In this document: positions 29,430 to 37,167 of the stretch, one piece after another
How positions within the stretch are numbered: position 1 is the stretch's first letter
Layout of the letters: each line of letters begins with the position of its first letter
Source: UBA4744 sp963707435
GTDB lineage: Bacteria; Actinomycetota; Acidimicrobiia; Spongiisociales; UBA4744
Assembly: GCA_963707435.1 (NCBI GenBank)
Contig: CAVPPF010000005.1
Coordinates: 186,001 to 250,000 of the forward strand
DNA length: 64,000 nt
Direction of reading: 5' to 3'
Made by a program: the position numbers and the translations under genes
The notes under the pieces: generated by a model
Seen by the model: the letters and a program-made list of their open reading frames with translations, nothing else
Database searches by the model: none
What the model was told of the DNA's origin: nothing

Positions 29430-31109
29430 ATGAAATCGCGCATCTCGCTCCTGGTGCGACATCTCGGCGGCCGCCTCCAGGCGGTGCGTACGGTCTTCGC
29501 CAACCCGAACCTGCGCAAGCTCGAGATTGCCTGGGCGGCGTTCAACATTGCCGAATACGCATTCGTCATTGCCCTCGGGGTTCTGGCCTTCGACCGCGGT
29601 GGTGCTGTTGCCGTGGGCTTGATGGCCCTGCTCCGTACACTCCCGGCCATGGCGGCCGGGCCATTGCTGGCGGTGCTCACCGATCGTTTGCCCCGCCAGC
29701 GCATGCTGACGGTCAGTCTGACGGGCCGGGCCCTGGCGAGTGCCGGACTGTTCGCCGCAGTGGGAACCGGCAGCCCGATCGGACTCATCTACTTCCTTGC
29801 CGCGCTCGACGCGGCGATCGGGACCTCCTTCTGGCCGGCGCATACGGCCTTGCTCCCCGAACTGAGCCGGTCCCGCGACGAACTGGCCGCGTCCAACGCA
29901 GTTGCGTCAGTAGTCGAGAACTCCGGCTTGCTGGTGGGCCCACTCGCCGCCGGTCTGCTATTCGTTGTCTTCGACACTTCGGCCGTCTTCGCCGCAGGGA
30001 GCGGCGTGTTCCTCCTGGGTGCAGTCCTGGCAGCCACCATCGTCACCGACCGTCGTCGGGCGGCCGGCCACCATCACCGCGTACGGGCGGAATTGCTGGA
30101 CGGGTTGAGGGTGGTGATCCACAACCGGGGACCTCTGGTGGTGATCGGACTGTGGACGTTCGAGTCACTTCTCCTGGGAGCGATCGACGTATTCACCGTT
30201 GTGGTTGCCATCGACCTGCTGGAGATCGGGGATTCCGGAGTCGGGTTCCTGGGAGCCGTCAACGGCGCCGGTGGCGTGATCGGGGCGATCGCCATGACGA
30301 CCTTCTCGCGAGGCAATCCGTTCGGCCGGTACCTGGGATGGGGGCTGCTCCTGATGGGAGGGGGCTTGCTGCTCGCCGGAGTTGTACCGGCCCTGTTGAC
30401 CGTCCTGATCGGTTTCCTCTTGATCGGCATTGCCGGGGGGCAGATCGACATCGCCGCCCAGACCCTCCTCCAGCGCACGGTCGGCGAGAGCCATCTGGGC
30501 CGTGTGTTGGGCATCTTCGAAGGCCTGTACTGGGGGTCGTTGGGAATCGGCGGCTTGCTGGCCGGCTGGCTGATCGCAACCACGAACATCGTGGCGGCCG
30601 TTGTCGGCTGCGGAGTCGCTCTCGTGGTGGTCTCCGTCGCCGCCCGGGCATCACTGAGGAGGGTCGACGGTTCCATTGCCGTACCGGGCGCCCGCCTCGA
30701 AGCTCTCTGCGGCAACCCGATTTTCGGTCTTTTGCCGGTGCCGACCTTGGAACACCTCGCCCGGCAGGCGGAGACCATGGACGTTGCGGCCGGATCCGTA
30801 ATCGTGCGTCAGGACGAACCCGGCGACCGTATCTATCTCATCGAAGAGGGTTCGGTTTCGGTCGATGTCGACGGGCACCACGTTGCAGATCTCGGACCAC
30901 ACGACGTTTTTGGCGAGATCGCTCCCATTCGCCACCTGCCGCGGACCGCCACCGTGCGATCCACCTCCGTTACGACGCTGCTGGTGTTGGACGGTGAGGA
31001 GTTCGCGGCCGCTGTCTCCTCCCACACTTCATCTGCCGACGCTACCGACGCCATGGTGGCCGGACGGCTGGCCGGAATCGGCCGGGTGCGGCGGGGTCGC
31101 GGGCACTAG
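29430..31109 (+). CDS. MFS transporter fused to a cyclic-nucleotide-binding domain
   Basis: A 559-residue fusion. Residues about 20-420 form an MFS-3-type permease with 10-12 helices. The last 120 residues form a cNMP-binding barrel with GDRIYLIEEGSVSV and FGEIAPIRHLPRTATV, the phosphate-binding cassette including its arginine. The same domain order occurs in some actinobacterial proteins of unknown substrate. ATG 29430 is used, but a TTG at 29388 would add 14 residues and neither has a good ribosome site. Ligand control of transport by a cyclic nucleotide is an inference. Confidence 0.85.
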   Translation: MKSRISLLVRHLGGRLQAVRTVFANPNLRKLEIAWAAFNIAEYAFVIALGVLAFDRGGAVAVGLMALLRTLPAMAAGPLLAVLTDRLPRQRMLTVSLTGRALASAGLFAAVGTGSPIGLIYFLAALDAAIGTSFWPAHTALLPELSRSRDELAASNAVASVVENSGLLVGPLAAGLLFVVFDTSAVFAAGSGVFLLGAVLAATIVTDRRRAAGHHHRVRAELLDGLRVVIHNRGPLVVIGLWTFESLLLGAIDVFTVVVAIDLLEIGDSGVGFLGAVNGAGGVIGAIAMTTFSRGNPFGRYLGWGLLLMGGGLLLAGVVPALLTVLIGFLLIGIAGGQIDIAAQTLLQRTVGESHLGRVLGIFEGLYWGSLGIGGLLAGWLIATTNIVAAVVGCGVALVVVSVAARASLRRVDGSIAVPGARLEALCGNPIFGLLPVPTLEHLARQAETMDVAAGSVIVRQDEPGDRIYLIEEGSVSVDVDGHHVADLGPHDVFGEIAPIRHLPRTATVRSTSVTTLLVLDGEEFAAAVSSHTSSADATDAMVAGRLAGIGRVRRGRGH

Positions 31110-31149
31110 TCACATCCAGGGCCATTGCCACGTGGGTAGCCTCTCTGCG

Positions 31150-31971
31150 GTGAGTGATCTGCCCGACTACGTCCTTCGGAATCGTGAGCACTGGGACAAG
31201 CACGCCGATTGGTGGGCGGAACTCGGCGAGCGAGCGTGGAACCAGGAGCCCCGATGGGGCAGCTGGGGCGTCCCCGAGGAAGACTTGAAGCTGCTGCCCG
31301 AGGACATGACGGGGATGAAGGCGATCGACCTCGGATGTGGGACCGGATATGTGCTTGCGTGGATGCACCGGCGTGGCGCCGCTGTGGTCGGTATCGACAA
31401 CTCCGAGCGCCAATTGGCCACCGCCCGGCGCCTGGCCATCGAGCACGGCGTCGACATCGAGTTGATTCACGGCAATGCCGAGACCGTGCCGTATCCGGAC
31501 GAGTCGTTCGATTTCGCCATTTCCGAGTACGGGGCGGCCATCTGGGCCGATCCGTATGTGTGGATCCCCGAAGCCTGGCGGCTCTTGCGGCCCGATGGAA
31601 CCCTGGTATTCCTCGGAAATCACCCACTGGTCACCATCGCCCAGTACGTCGACAACGAGGAACCTGTGACGCGCCGACTGCTGTACCCGTATTTCGGCAT
31701 GCACCGTATCGACTGGGACGACGGGAAGGACCAGGGCACCGAGTTCAATCTTCCGATTTCTGAGTGGTTCCGACTGTTTCGGGAGGTCGGGTTCGAGGTT
31801 GTCGACTACCTCGAGTTGCGGGCCCCTCACGCCGGAGATGAGATCCGCTTCTATGTGACCGCAGACTGGGCGAGGGACTACCCGTCCGAACAGGTCTGGA
31901 AGCTCCGCAAGCCCGGCGATGGGTCCTCCGCTCCACCTCGGATTGGACAAGGAGAAGGGAGCGGGCCGTAG
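31150..31971 (+). CDS. SAM-dependent methyltransferase (class I)
   Basis: A 273-residue methyltransferase with motif I IDLGCGTGYVLAW near residue 57, the acidic SAM-ribose residue in VGIDNSERQL, and the post-II region YPDESFDFAISEYGAAIW. The substrate is unknown; the fold is of the UbiE/Methyltransf_11 type. The start is taken as GTG 31150 because conserved sequence begins with DLPDYVLRNREHWDKHADWW soon after it. The stop codon falls inside a terminator hairpin shared with the convergent channel gene. Confidence 0.82.
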   Translation: MSDLPDYVLRNREHWDKHADWWAELGERAWNQEPRWGSWGVPEEDLKLLPEDMTGMKAIDLGCGTGYVLAWMHRRGAAVVGIDNSERQLATARRLAIEHGVDIELIHGNAETVPYPDESFDFAISEYGAAIWADPYVWIPEAWRLLRPDGTLVFLGNHPLVTIAQYVDNEEPVTRRLLYPYFGMHRIDWDDGKDQGTEFNLPISEWFRLFREVGFEVVDYLELRAPHAGDEIRFYVTADWARDYPSEQVWKLRKPGDGSSAPPRIGQGEGSGP

Positions 31972-31984
31972 CCCACTCCCTTTC
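31957..31984. terminator. bidirectional terminator hairpin
   Basis: Arms GGGAGCGGGC (31957-31966) and GCCCACTCCC (31971-31980) pair around a CGTA loop, with one wobble position, and are followed by TTTCC. It lies between convergent genes and includes the stop codon of the methyltransferase. Confidence 0.7.
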
Positions 31985-32002
31985 CATTCGGTCGTTGGTT
32001 TG

Positions 32003-32653
32003 TCAGTCGCGGGGGGTCAGATACTTGGCCCACCACTTGCGAGCCGTATCGATGCCACCGACTCCGAAGGCCACCGCAAAGGCAACCGCAAAGGCGCCGA
32101 AGGTGAACTCGAAGATCCGGTTGCTGATCGTCCCGATCCCGAGGATGTTCAGCGCCGTCAAGGCACCGAAGATGATCACGGCGTACCGGGCAACCATGCC
32201 GACCCAGGGGACATTCCGGCTGGTGGCCCAGGGCTGGACCAGGTCGCCAAGGAAGTTTCCGATTGCGGCCGCCACTACCAGGATGACGATCGCCACAATC
32301 ACCAGCGGCAGGTAGGCGATCAACCCGGACAGCAGGGTGACCAGTTCCTGCACCTGCAGCGCCTGGGCGGCGAGCAGGAACACCGAAAGCAGCAGAATGG
32401 CGTAGATGATGTTGGCGACGATCGATGCGCCCGTATAGCCGGCACCGCGAAGGGCCGGGCCGATTCCCGAGCGGTCGATCACCTTCGTGACCGCCGGCCG
32501 GTCGAGGATCTTCTGAATGATGTTCCGCACGAACTTGGAAATCCACCAACCCACCAGGAGGATGAGGAGCGCTCCAAAAAACCGCGGAGCAAAATCGGCG
32601 ATGCCGCGCCCGATGTCGCCCAAACCTTCAACGAACTGATCCCAGAAATTCAT
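32003..32653 (-). CDS. conserved TM-helix membrane protein, mechanosensitive-channel related
   Basis: A 216-residue protein with about four hydrophobic helices and repeats of the conserved TM-helix type (LLILLVGWWISKFVRNIIQK, then ILVVAAAIGNFLGDLV). This helix is found in small-conductance mechanosensitive channels, but the MscS beta domain that normally follows is absent here. ATG 32653 is chosen for its GGGAGGGAAACC leader. A remnant of an MscS beta domain lies about 2.5 kb away at 34945-35271, but on the other strand. Confidence 0.75.
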   Translation of the reverse strand: MNFWDQFVEGLGDIGRGIADFAPRFFGALLILLVGWWISKFVRNIIQKILDRPAVTKVIDRSGIGPALRGAGYTGASIVANIIYAILLLSVFLLAAQALQVQELVTLLSGLIAYLPLVIVAIVILVVAAAIGNFLGDLVQPWATSRNVPWVGMVARYAVIIFGALTALNILGIGTISNRIFEFTFGAFAVAFAVAFGVGGIDTARKWWAKYLTPRD

Positions 32654-32753
32654 GGTTTCCCTCCCCGATAGTTCCGTTCTCTCCAATTAGACCCTCGGTA
32701 CCCGGGGAGGTTTCAGGAAATCTTGGGAATCTCGCCTGCCCGCGAACCGGAAC

Positions 32754-33764
32754 TCATCCCCCGATGTAGCTCATTTCGACTTTGGGAAGATCGACCGTTT
32801 CCGATGAGCGAATCTCGGAGTACCGATCGTCGCGAGCTGCCCAGATCTCGCTGAGCGTCCCGAGGATGTCCTCATCGGTTGCGCTACTCCGGAGCAGGGC
32901 CCGCAGGTCGAAGCCCTTCGTCGCAAACAGGCACGTGTAGAGGGCCCCGTCGGCCGACACCCGGCCCCTGGTGCAGTCACCGCAGAATGGCTGGGTGACC
33001 GAGGCAATCACTCCGATCTCACCGCTGCCGTCCTTGTAGCGGTAGCGGCGCGCCACTTCGCCTCGATAGTTGGGGTTGATCGGCTCGAGGGGCATCTCGG
33101 CCGCGACCATCGAGACGATCTCGGCGGCGGGCACCACATCGTCGAGGCGCCAGCCGTTGGTATGGCCGACGTCCATGAATTCGATGAAGCGGATGATATG
33201 ACCGGTGTCCTTGAAGAACCGGGCCATCTCGACGACGGTGTGGTCGTTGACGCCCCGCTTGACCACTGCATTGATCTTGACCGGACCCAGGCCGACTTCG
33301 TGGGCAACGTTGATGCCCTCCAGCACTTTGGCGACCGGGAAGTCGACGTCGTTCATGGCCCGGAACACGGTGTCGTCGAGCGAGTCGAGGCTCACCGAGA
33401 TCCGGTCGAGTCCTGCGTCTTTCAGCGCCTGCGCTTTGCGGGCCAGCAGCGCCCCGTTGGTGGTCATGGTCAGTTCGAGGTCGCCCAGGGCTTTCAACGA
33501 GGCGATGAGCTGTTCGAGGTCGCGCCGCAGCAACGGTTCGCCGCCGGTAATCCGCACCTTGTGGACCCCCAGTTCCTTGGAGAGCCGGACCAGTCGCTCG
33601 ATCTCCTCGAACGAAAGCAGCAGGTCCCTGCCCAGAAACTCGAAGTCGCGGGTGAAGATCTCCTTCGGCATGCAGTACGTGCAGCGGAAGTTGCACCGAT
33701 CGGTGACGGAGATGCGCAGGTCGCGGAGCGGGCGTTTGAGCGTGTCGGAGACGGGAATCGTCAT
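32754..33764 (-). CDS. moaA: GTP 3',8-cyclase MoaA
   Basis: A 336-residue radical-SAM enzyme for the first step of molybdenum cofactor synthesis, turning GTP into the cyclic precursor with MoaC. The N-terminal cluster is C24-x3-C28-x2-C31 (CNFRCTYC), the SAM motif is GGEPLLR, and the C-terminal cluster is CGDCTRGRVSADGALYTC. The protein ends in the essential GG pair. Together with mobA it supports cofactor supply to NarG. Confidence 0.96.
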   Translation of the reverse strand: MTIPVSDTLKRPLRDLRISVTDRCNFRCTYCMPKEIFTRDFEFLGRDLLLSFEEIERLVRLSKELGVHKVRITGGEPLLRRDLEQLIASLKALGDLELTMTTNGALLARKAQALKDAGLDRISVSLDSLDDTVFRAMNDVDFPVAKVLEGINVAHEVGLGPVKINAVVKRGVNDHTVVEMARFFKDTGHIIRFIEFMDVGHTNGWRLDDVVPAAEIVSMVAAEMPLEPINPNYRGEVARRYRYKDGSGEIGVIASVTQPFCGDCTRGRVSADGALYTCLFATKGFDLRALLRSSATDEDILGTLSEIWAARDDRYSEIRSSETVDLPKVEMSYIGG

Positions 33765-34108
33765 GAATCCAGCATGCTACCCACGCAAGGGACCTGTGTC
33801 CGCCTTGGTGCGGCTGCAGACAGGAGGGGCGGCCCGAAGGCCCCCTGTGTCCTCTGCGCGGCGGTGACCGTACCGGCTGGACAAGGGCCGGGGTGGGCGC
33901 GAGGCCCGGCCGCCTACCGCAGGAATGACACAGACCGTGGGCCGGAAACTTCCACAACTGGGAACGGACCCCCCAAGCCATCCGCCGGCGGCGGCACCCG
34001 TCCGGATCTCACCTCCCGGCGAGACCCTACCTCCTCGCCTGCAGGAGATTGCCGAGGACTGGAAGGGCGCTTCATTTAGGGTGAATCGCGGCCGATACAA
34101 GAAGTGTC
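33765..34108. other. 344-bp GC-rich intergenic region between divergent genes
   Basis: No convincing gene is seen here. It must hold the promoters of moaA and of the CGNR gene. CCTGTGTCC occurs at 33793 and 33844, and a hairpin with a bulge (ACAGG-A-GGG against CCCCCTGT) spans 33820-33848. No known riboswitch was recognised. Confidence 0.4.
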
Positions 34109-34894
34109 ATGATTGCGAACTCTGTGCAGTCCATCACGACCCGGCCGGCCGGACCGATTACACCGCCGGTTGAAGTCATGGCCCCGGCGGCCTACTGGCT
34201 CCGGGACGACGACCAAACCTGGGCGCCCACTCCCTACCGCCTCGATGGAGATCTCCTCACCTGGGGTCCGTTGTGGCGGTTCCGGGCGTTTCCGGTGGTG
34301 CCCCGCCTTTACCTCCACGAGTTGCGACGGATCGACCTCAAGGATGCCCGGCAGTTGCTCGACTTCTGCAACCAGTTCGGCGCTCTTGGCATCCCGCACG
34401 ATGAAGGAACGTCGATGCACCTCGACGAGGTCCGCTCCGCAGCCGCGCTGCTGCGAACGCTGACCTCCATCTACCACCTGCACGAGACCGGCCGGTTTGG
34501 CCCCGAGACCATCCAGGCGTGGGCGTGGGACGCCGAGTGGGTGACCCCTCCCCAGGACGCCATGCAAGGTCATTATTTCTTCACCGCAGAAATGAACCGG
34601 CTGCTGGACTGTGTCACCCCGGCCGTCGGGTTCGGGAACAACCGCCAGAGCCCCTACACCCTTCTCGACGCGCTGGTCATACAGCTCTTCAACGACATCG
34701 CCGACGAAGTCACCTACAAGACGTGTGCCAACGAGAGCTGCCGGGGTCTGTTCGTGAACCAGATCGACCGCAAGGTCAAGCGGCGGTCACGGACGAACGG
34801 CGCCCGGTACTGCTCACCGCGCTGCTCCAAGGCCCAGGCCCAGCGCAACTACCGCCTGCGCAAGAACGGCCACCAGGCACGTCTCGCAAAGTGA
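34109..34894 (+). CDS. CGNR zinc-finger protein, probable transcriptional regulator
   Basis: A 261-residue protein with an N-terminal ABATE-like region and a C-terminal CGNR zinc finger. The zinc ligands are CANESC and CSPRC, separated by a basic loop (DRKVKRRSRTNGARYC), and RNYRLRKNG closes the finger. Proteins of this kind are common in Actinobacteria and are thought to bind DNA. ATG 34109 is used; a second in-frame ATG lies 23 codons downstream. No target is evident from the sequence. Confidence 0.82.
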   Translation: MIANSVQSITTRPAGPITPPVEVMAPAAYWLRDDDQTWAPTPYRLDGDLLTWGPLWRFRAFPVVPRLYLHELRRIDLKDARQLLDFCNQFGALGIPHDEGTSMHLDEVRSAAALLRTLTSIYHLHETGRFGPETIQAWAWDAEWVTPPQDAMQGHYFFTAEMNRLLDCVTPAVGFGNNRQSPYTLLDALVIQLFNDIADEVTYKTCANESCRGLFVNQIDRKVKRRSRTNGARYCSPRCSKAQAQRNYRLRKNGHQARLAK

Positions 34895-34944
34895 GACCGG
34901 CGGAGTCCCTGGTCCCGACCGGTCTCTCCGAAGGTTCTCGGCGA

Positions 34945-35271
34945 GTGATCGCCTCTCACCTCCGGTTTGGCTGGCCGACAGATTTGGAGCACGGCCCCGC
35001 GCGGACCTGCTGTTCATCGGGGCGCTCGTTTTGGTTCGGCGCTGGCCGGAGACTGGCCATCGGACTGGGAACGGTCCCGGTGGCCCGCCAGGTAGCGGCC
35101 GGGCGCCACATCCAGAACCAGTACGAGACCGGCCAGATGGTGCGGATCGGCACCGTGGAGGGACGCATCGCCGACATCGGCATGGCCGCCACCCGCGTGA
35201 AGGGAATGGACGGAGGGATCGTGGCGATCCCCAACGACCAGTTCCTCGACGGCCCGGTCACGATTCTGTGA
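34945..35271 (+). pseudogene. remnant of an MscS mechanosensitive channel (beta domain only)
   Basis: The translated piece from about 35030 reads GAGRRLAIGLGTVPVARQV..., then GQMVRIGTVEGRIADIG and a close DGGIVAIPNDQFLDGPVTIL, which is the pore-lining helix end and beta domain of an MscS protein. The membrane helices that should come before are missing, and hydrophobic sequence just upstream lies in another frame (LLFIGALVLV). It may be a truncated or frameshifted channel. A GTG at 34945 would allow a 108-residue product, so it could still be expressed. Confidence 0.55.
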
Positions 35272-35381
35272 GGCTCCGGCCTGGCCGGAACGTGAACGCG
35301 GCCGCTCCTCCGTGAGTGCCGGCACCCCCATCCCCTTCTCTGCGCCGGGTTCTTCCAGGAGGAGATGAGACCACCCTCTGC

Positions 35382-35405
35382 GCCTCTCCCGCCGGCGGGA
35401 GAGGC
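35382..35405. terminator. perfect GC palindrome downstream of the secreted-protein gene
   Basis: Arms GCCTCTCCCGCC and GGCGGGAGAGGC adjoin without a loop, giving a 12-bp-arm palindrome 10 bp past the stop of the minus-strand gene at 35415 and about 110 bp past the MscS remnant. It has no T-run, so it is a terminator or REP-like element. Confidence 0.55.
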
Positions 35406-35414
35406 CGCGACGAG

Positions 35415-36236
35415 CTAGCTCATGCTGGAGTAGGAGCCGTAGTGGTGGATGGCGAAACCGGCGAAGGCGGGGTTGGCCCCTAGCTCTGCTTGCACGAGAC
35501 CGAGCTGGCTCTCCATGAAGGCGCTGCCCTCTTCGGCAAAGGTCACCTTGTCGTTCCCCACCGCTCCCGTCTCAACCCCGATCACGAATTGTCGGCCCAT
35601 CGAGGCGGCCAGGGCTGCTTCGGTCGAAGACAGGTCGATGATCCCGTCCCCACCGGTGGCGTGATCGCGATAGGCCATCACCACGATGCCGTCGGTGGTG
35701 GCCAGGACCCTGTTCACCAGGGTGGTGCGCTTGACCCGGATTTCGTCAAACCAGAATGGGACTGCCGCCAGCACCGGCAGGTTGCCGGCCCGCTGCACAG
35801 CCTCATCCAATCCGGCCAGGTAGGCACGTATCAGGCGGTTCTGTTTCTTGGTGTTCCAATCGGCATGGAGATACGGCTCGACATCGAAGACCACCCCGTC
35901 GAACCCGCCGTGGGAAACGACCTCGTCGACCCAGGCCGTCCACGGTCCCGACTGTTTGGCCCAGGCGGGATCTCCGGCCATCGCATGAACCTGAAGACCG
36001 GCCGCATGAGCCTCGGCAAGGAACGCCGGATAGCGAGCATCCGTGGAGAACCCGGGGGCAGCGTGCAGGTAGAGGTCGGTGACCGCCATGTTGCCGGCGA
36101 ACTCGATCACGCCGTCGACGGGGCCATCCCACACCCACAACGCCCGTTCACCTGCGGCGGCAGCCGGAAGGGCTCCTCCAACAACCAACAGCGCAGCCAA
36201 CGCGGCGCTCACCAAGCTTCCCAGTCTGCGACCCAT
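35415..36236 (-). CDS. secreted protein with TIM-barrel, glycoside-hydrolase-like fold
   Basis: A 273-residue exported protein with a signal peptide ending near AAAAGE. The mature sequence looks like a TIM barrel: ALWVWDGPV, LYLHAAPGFS, GLQVHAMAGD, FDGVVFDVEPYLH and GIVVMAYRDHA follow at the spacing of barrel strands. The acidic pair in FDVEPY is where catalytic residues of several hydrolase families sit. I cannot assign a family or substrate. It is preceded by about 86 bp that separate it from the SRPBCC fusion gene. Confidence 0.65.
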   Translation of the reverse strand: MGRRLGSLVSAALAALLVVGGALPAAAAGERALWVWDGPVDGVIEFAGNMAVTDLYLHAAPGFSTDARYPAFLAEAHAAGLQVHAMAGDPAWAKQSGPWTAWVDEVVSHGGFDGVVFDVEPYLHADWNTKKQNRLIRAYLAGLDEAVQRAGNLPVLAAVPFWFDEIRVKRTTLVNRVLATTDGIVVMAYRDHATGGDGIIDLSSTEAALAASMGRQFVIGVETGAVGNDKVTFAEEGSAFMESQLGLVQAELGANPAFAGFAIHHYGSYSSMS

Positions 36237-36322
36237 GCATACCTCCGGCGGCTACCGTAGCCGTCCAGCGGTACCACGTAAAGAAGTATGACGACCACTA
36301 AACGTAGCAACCAGGCCTCTCG

Positions 36323-37078
36323 TCAATACAGGGAGGGTAGCGATTGGCCGGTTTCGACGAACGTCTTGAGACCGGAGAGGATGTAGGGGAATCCGCCCAT
36401 GAAGTCCCCGTACGTCTTCGATCCGACTTCAACGTCGTGCATCTCAACCGTCAACTTGGTGGCTCCATTGGCCTCCTCGAGCAGCCACACCTCCCGCGAC
36501 GGCCCCTCAGCCTCGAGCGCGTCATCCCAGTGGGCGACCATGGTCATCTCCAAACGCTTTGGCGCATCGATGGAGATCACCTTGCCGCTGGCCACCAGGG
36601 ATCCGTCGCCGCCGAGATACTTGAGGTCGGCCCCGGGCTCCCAGGTCGACTCGACCCTGGTCCCGTAGTAGTACTTGACCGTCTGATCGCCGTCTATGAT
36701 CGCCTGCCACACCCGGGTGGATTCGGCGTTGATGAACATCTGGAAGACGTGCGTGGGTTCGGACATGGTTCCTCCCTCTACGTGGGCCTTCAAGCGGACC
36801 ATTCGGCCCACCGTCGGCTCGGTGTACTTGCTGATCCACCGATCGTGGACCAACCGGATCGGAACGGAGTTCAGGTAGTGCAGCTTGCGGCGGCCCGCCT
36901 TACGCGTGGTGACCAAACCACCCTCCTCGAGCACCGCCAGGTGATTCATCACCCCGAAGCGGGTCATGTCCGGCAGGTAGGCACACAACTCGACCAGCGT
37001 CTGGCCGTCCCGTTTGAACAACTCATCGAGCAGGCGCCGCCGGCTCGAATCGTTGAGGGCTTTGAACACCGTATCCAT
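36323..37078 (-). CDS. ArsR-type HTH fused to an SRPBCC (AHSA1-like) domain
   Basis: A 251-residue fusion. Residues 1-95 form an ArsR-type winged helix (LNDSSRRRLLDELFKRDGQTLVEL...FGVMNHLAVLEEGGLV) without the metal-binding cysteines of ArsR/SmtB. Residues 104-251 form an AHSA1-type START domain that could bind a small hydrophobic ligand. The two parts are usually separate neighbouring genes. Here an in-frame ATG (36766) with GGGAGGAACC before it may also give the START domain alone. A perfect operator-like palindrome lies 14 bp upstream of the start. Confidence 0.87.
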   Translation of the reverse strand: MDTVFKALNDSSRRRLLDELFKRDGQTLVELCAYLPDMTRFGVMNHLAVLEEGGLVTTRKAGRRKLHYLNSVPIRLVHDRWISKYTEPTVGRMVRLKAHVEGGTMSEPTHVFQMFINAESTRVWQAIIDGDQTVKYYYGTRVESTWEPGADLKYLGGDGSLVASGKVISIDAPKRLEMTMVAHWDDALEAEGPSREVWLLEEANGATKLTVEMHDVEVGSKTYGDFMGGFPYILSGLKTFVETGQSLPSLY

Positions 37079-37091
37079 ATCTCGAGATAAT

Positions 37092-37111
37092 AGGTGAGTA
37101 TTTACTCACCT
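37092..37111. promoter_or_regulatory. perfect 9-bp-arm palindrome, candidate ArsR operator
   Basis: AGGTGAGTA and TACTCACCT flank a TT centre, a perfect 20-bp palindrome 14 bp before the ArsR-SRPBCC start. The AT-rich setting and position are those of an autoregulatory ArsR-family operator. Confidence 0.75.
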
Positions 37112-37167
37112 GTCAAGCATGAGAAGAGACCACCCGCAGGCCCCTTCGATCATGCGTGGCGGGCCTA

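Noticed and set aside
28293..29843. Minus-strand open frame of over 500 codons opposite narK and the MFS fusion
   Set aside because: It is very rich in Glu, Arg, Gly and His, has no recognisable fold, and overlaps two conserved transporters.
33925..34173. Small plus-strand open frame in the moaA-CGNR gap
   Set aside because: It is Pro/Arg-rich, overlaps the start of the CGNR gene, has no ribosome site and no similarity to known proteins.
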